Assembly (NCBI GenBank): GCA_024516035.1
Contig: CM044957.1
Location: 62,001-126,000, forward strand
Length of the DNA: 64,000 nucleotides
Reading direction: 5' to 3'
Origin: Bactericera cockerelli
Taxonomy: Eukaryota > Arthropoda > Insecta > Hemiptera > Triozidae
The number at the start of each line of letters is the position of its first letter. Within the stretch, counting starts at the first letter, position 1. Of this stretch, positions 60,251 to 64,000 are shown one piece after another. The notes beneath the pieces were generated by a model. The model was not told the origin of the DNA, searched no databases, and saw nothing but the letters and a program-made list of their open reading frames with translations. Both the position numbers and the translations under genes were made by a program.

Positions 60251-61380
60251 TATTTAATAAAACACAAGGCTATTTTTTCGAATGTACGTCACGATTGTAA
60301 AAGCAAAATACTAAAAAATCCCTTTCCACATTTTTGCATCCATTCTTTTTCTGCATTTCCCTTTGTGTCACATTTTCCATTGATTTCCAACTAGCAGTAT
60401 ATGTTGGCTATTTTTTTCATATTTTCCGTTTCCGCATTTTTTTCCCCAGGTATGGTCATGCCCATTTTTTCTACATTCAAACCTCGAATAGGTATGTGTG
60501 TCAAATGAATGGACAGTAGGGGGGCTACCTATTATTATCATTATTATTTTTTTGCATTTTTTATATCCAAAAGGGTGGAGTTTAGAAAAATGTATGAGGG
60601 GATTCGCACAAATAAAAGTTGAAAAAAAGCTGAAAAATTGTGTAAAGAGCATGAAAAAAATCTCAAGGGAAGAATGATAGGAGGGGGTGTTGTTATATAT
60701 ACTTACCTTGTAAAAAAAGAAACACATAAAATGTATAGAACTTTTTTTTTATTATTTAAATATATTTTTTGAAATGTTTCTTTTTAGTTTGTTTTGTGGT
60801 CCATAATGAATTGAAAGGGTTTAATTTTTACTTTTTTTTCGCCATCTGAAAAGTTTTCGTTTTACAGTTTCGAAAAGGTCCAAATTTTTAATTTTGTTAT
60901 GTTTTTTAATGATTTTAATCACAGAAAAAAAAGCTTCAAAAAGTTCTCTTAAACTTTCATAAACGTATTAATAAAATATTAAATCTGTTCTACTGTTAAC
61001 TTTTATAATGTTCATTACCTCACTCATCTTTTTTATTCAAAATTTGAATCTCAGAATTTTTATGGTCTACCCTAAATAAAGTTTTGCCATTGTTGATGTG
61101 AATGTTGAAATGTTTTCGGATAAAAGTTTGGCAGGAATTTCATAGACATATATCAGTGATAACAACAGGCATGTTACTGCTAATGTCTGCATGCTTGCAG
61201 GATGTTGTGTTGGCAGGAATGGTACGTGAGTTTTATTTGCTGAACTTGTCAATTGTAGGATAATTATATTTGAATCCTGATTAAAGATGATCTTTAAGAA
61301 GCAAGGACTCTGATTGTTAAGTCTCCTCTGTAAGTAAATATCATTAAAAAAAAGAAGATCTTTAACCTAACTATAACGCA
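60251..61380. other. AT-rich spacer, no gene seen
   Basis: No coding signal or known repeat. Short minus-strand frames are Phe/Tyr-rich and overlap each other. Confidence 0.4.
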
Positions 61381-61384
61381 GGGG

Positions 61385-61535
61385 ACTCTGATCGTGAGTT
61401 AGATTCCTAACAAGGTACATTTTTTTCTATTCAGTACTTGCGGTTGTCAGGGTTATACTCAATACTATTGAGGAAAAATGAGTAGTTATTTGAAGCAGTG
61501 ACAACCAGTGGTGGCATTACCAGAATATAATTGAT
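61385..61535 (+). mobile_element. tRNA-derived SINE family E, degraded
   Basis: TGAGGAAAAATGAGTAGTTA and GTGACAACCAGTGGTGGCAT match the 16548 body; the tRNA head is mostly lost. Confidence 0.6.
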
Positions 61536-62340
61536 TTAGAAAATCATGGAAGTTCATTTATAAATTATCACACTAATCAGTTGATTATATAACGACACCT
61601 AATTTTAGAAAATGGCTAACTTGAAATTCCAATCCAATTTAATTGATCAAAATGTCATTGATGAAATAATCATAAAAAGACCAACATCACTTATCAGATG
61701 ATTAGTGATACTATTAGGTTAATCACCCTGTTAAATGTAATGGATAAACATTATCTGAATTCCGCAAAATTTGGAAAAAGGTTAGCCCTGGTTCACCATT
61801 TACAAACACTTGGTTTCACTGAAACATATGAGTAGGAGATTCGAAAATGCAAAGGTTCTCGGTAATCTAACCCAAAATAAGTGATCAATTTGATATCTAT
61901 TTCATTATAATAAAGAGTCAAGACCCTGAATTTCTCACGATTGCTTTTTAGGGACACAGTGCTGGGTAATTATACTGTCGTTTCGCATTATATAGAATAA
62001 TTTGCATAATATCTACCATGAAAATTGTAACATTCGTATCTATCAATCGGTCATTTTATAATATCGAAAACCTTTGCATATAATTATCGAAGAAAACTAG
62101 ATCTTAAGAAAGTTGTACCTACTTGTTTCAATAAACCCAAGTGTTCACAAGGGGGGTGATTTGCATTAATTAAAAGAAAATGACCACTAGCTCTTCTTGA
62201 CTGTGTGTGAAAATATATTATTTGACCGTTTCTCAAATTAATACATTTATGCATATTATATGTAGTAAAATATTGACAATATTCTGACCTTTGTCATTAA
62301 TTTATTCAAGGTAAAAAATATATTTTTTAATCAGCATTTA
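61536..62340. other. AT-rich spacer with a diverged duplication
   Basis: CACTAATCAGTTGATTAT near 61569 and nearby CTAACTT...CAAAATGTCAT-type strings recur near 63320-63395, a diverged direct repeat of about 100 bp. No gene. Confidence 0.45.
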
Positions 62341-62692
62341 TTCTTCTTCTTGTTCTTTTACTTTGTCTTATCCCGCTTAAGCAGGGTCGACGTTGTTGAA
62401 CCTCATGGTTGAGGTTGGTTGGTTTTGGCACATTTTTACGGCTGGATGCCCTTCCTTCCTAACTATTTGATTTATCGTCCTGGATCAGGACGGGGGTTTT
62501 AACCTCCATTCACTGGGAATCGTACCAGCTACCCACATTAACCTCACCCAGCTTGGGTAGGGCCAGAAATGCCAGTCTCACATGTACGGAGGGAATAGAA
62601 TTTTCTGTGTAAAATCTGCTCCGACCGGGATTGAACTCGGATCTCTGGACTACGGGCAGTAGTCACAACCGTTTACGCCACGGAGGCTGGTT
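62341..62692 (-). mobile_element. tRNA-derived SINE family B, minus
   Basis: On plus: GTCTTATCCCGCTTAAGCAG, CAACCTCATGGTTGAGGTTG, CACATTAACCTCACCCAGCT and a head complement ACAACCGTTTACGCCACGGA. Almost full length. Confidence 0.85.
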
Positions 62693-63421
62693 AATTAGCA
62701 TTTATTATATTGCGCTATTGCTAATTAAAAGAATATATATTTACTATACAGAATACGTAGCGTATTTTAAAAATTAACATTATGTGTAACATATTTATGT
62801 AAATATATAGGTATAATACTAAGGGCCGAATTATAAGCAGGTCAAAATTTAAGATGGGCCAGACCGCCACCACTCGAGACATAATTTCAAATGAAAAATG
62901 TAAACAAACACCGATATCTTTATTGCAAATAAACCAGAGTCCCAAAATTCACTTTTTCTTATTCTTCAAATTTTGGTTGACCAGAGCTGACCGTTCGGTC
63001 TTGTTCAGGCTTTTCGTTCAATTAAAAAAAAAACCGCTCAATGTGTCATCGTGACATCGACGCTAGCTAATTTAATTATTTTAATATTACAAGGTAAAAA
63101 AATCATTGTAAACACTTTGTGAAGTAGGTAAGTATATAATCTCCCCAAGTAGATAACCTGCATCTCAGAGTGTGGGTGATGGATTTGAACTGTCAATAAT
63201 AATTCTAGCTACTTCTTTTTTAAGTGTTTTTTTTTCGGGAGAGAGTTATGGAAATTAATTGAAAAAGTTTCAAGTGTATATGCAAATCTACTGTATCTAA
63301 GGGTGTGTCAATCAATTGTCTCACTAATCAGTTGATTATCTTTAATCAATCCTTAGTTTTTGATAATGACTAACTTCAATAGTATTCAAAATGTCATAAT
63401 AATCACACCAACCCGAGTGAT
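62693..63421. other. AT-rich spacer before the assembly gap
   Basis: No gene seen. Holds the second copy of the duplication mentioned for 61536-62340 (about 63315-63400). Confidence 0.4.
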
Positions 63422-63521
63422 NNNNNNNNNNNNNNNNNNNNNNNNNNNNNNNNNNNNNNNNNNNNNNNNNNNNNNNNNNNNNNNNNNNNNNNNNNNNNNN
63501 NNNNNNNNNNNNNNNNNNNNN
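63422..63521. other. Assembly gap (100 N)
   Basis: Exactly one hundred N, a placeholder of unknown true length, placed at the edge of a satellite. Confidence 0.99.
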
Positions 63522-64000
63522 AGGTACAAGGTAATGACACGACGGCAAGGTCACCCTCAGGTACAAGGTAATGACATGACGGCAAGGTCACCCTCAGGTA
63601 CAAGGTAATGACATGACGGCAAGGTCACCCTCAGGTACAAGGTAATGACATGACGGCAAGGTCACCCTCAGGTACAAGGTAATGACATGACGGCAAGGTC
63701 ACCCTCAGGTACAAGGTAATGACATGACGGCAAGGTCACCCTCAGGTACAAGGTAATGACATGACGGCAAGGTCACCCTCAGGTACAAGGTAATGACATG
63801 ACGGCAAGGTCACCCTCAGGTACAAGGTAATGACATGACGGCAAGGTCACCCTCAGGTACAAGGTAATGACATGACGGCAAGGTCACCCTCAGGTACAAG
63901 GTAATGACATGACGGCAAGGTCACCCTCAGGTACAAGGTAATGACATGACGGCAAGGTCACCCTCAGGTACAAGGTAATGACATGACGGCAAGGTCACCC
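63522..64000. repeat. 37-bp satellite, at least 12 units, runs off window
   Basis: The unit AGGTACAAGGTAATGACATG plus ACGGCAAGGTCACCCTC repeats without visible change every 37 bp (the first unit has one C/T difference). It starts at the gap and continues past the window end. High identity suggests recent expansion or strong homogenisation. Confidence 0.97.

Noticed and set aside
59797..60300. Cys/Val-rich proteins on plus
   Set aside because: Same GT-tract artefact in the second Helitron.
63522..64000. CRISPR array at window end
   Set aside because: A 37-bp satellite with no spacers.

Overview
This is repeat-rich animal nuclear DNA, most likely from an insect. I lean towards a hemipteran-like species, but the window does not prove it. 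The support is one intron-containing host gene (gamma-glutamyl hydrolase), many tRNA-headed and 5S-rRNA-headed SINEs, Helitrons, MITEs, LINE and Ty3/Gypsy retrotransposons, long AT-rich intergenic stretches, and a run of three CCTAA (TTAGG-type) telomere units. No bacterial operon features are present.

Layout. 1-21500: a broken LINE reverse transcriptase split by a TTAA-flanked MITE; a Helitron with a long CA tract; SINEs of at least four families; several non-autonomous DNA transposons; a long foldback; an RNase H-bearing LINE remnant; and a 270-bp tandem array. 21514-38824: a nearly complete 17.3-kb Polinton/Maverick with a perfect 6-bp target duplication (CTACAA) and terminal inverted repeats of about 650 bp. 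38831-44520: SINEs and DNA-transposon relics, including an 830-bp element built on a repeated GGGGAACAGTGAGAC motif. 44836-50062 (minus strand): a five-exon gamma-glutamyl hydrolase gene whose introns are full of SINEs. 53607-58959: a minus-strand Ty3/Gypsy element with gag, protease, RT, RNase H and integrase, in an odd arrangement in which 739 bp of flank plus the 197-bp LTR appear twice. 59219-60250: a second Helitron, inverted relative to the first. 63522-64000: a 37-bp satellite that runs off the window just after a 100-N gap.

The Polinton is the main system. Leftward genes at its left end: a conserved protein of unknown role and the packaging ATPase. Rightward cluster: PLA2-like protein, adenain-like protease, minor capsid, a 58-residue basic protein overlapping both neighbours, major capsid, three small unknown proteins, protein-primed-type DNA polymerase B and a 231-residue protein. 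Leftward again: integrase with chromodomain, a 431-residue coiled-coil protein and a 137-residue protein. Rightward at the right end: a single-span membrane protein. Together these provide self-synthesis (PolB), integration (integrase) and virion-type packaging (capsids, protease, ATPase). ATPase, major capsid and PolB each carry frame breaks, so this copy is not intact as assembled. Several +1 breaks, including one in the host hydrolase, lie in runs of exactly eight A/T, so some may be base-calling errors. One PolB break is a clear 8-bp duplication.

The most unusual signals are: tRNA-like modules with perfect Pol III B boxes repeated inside both Polinton TIRs; 32-bp direct repeats upstream of a TATA box before the unknown-gene cluster; 5S-headed and tRNA-headed SINEs sharing one central core; and a SINE inserted seven bases from a splice donor of the hydrolase gene.
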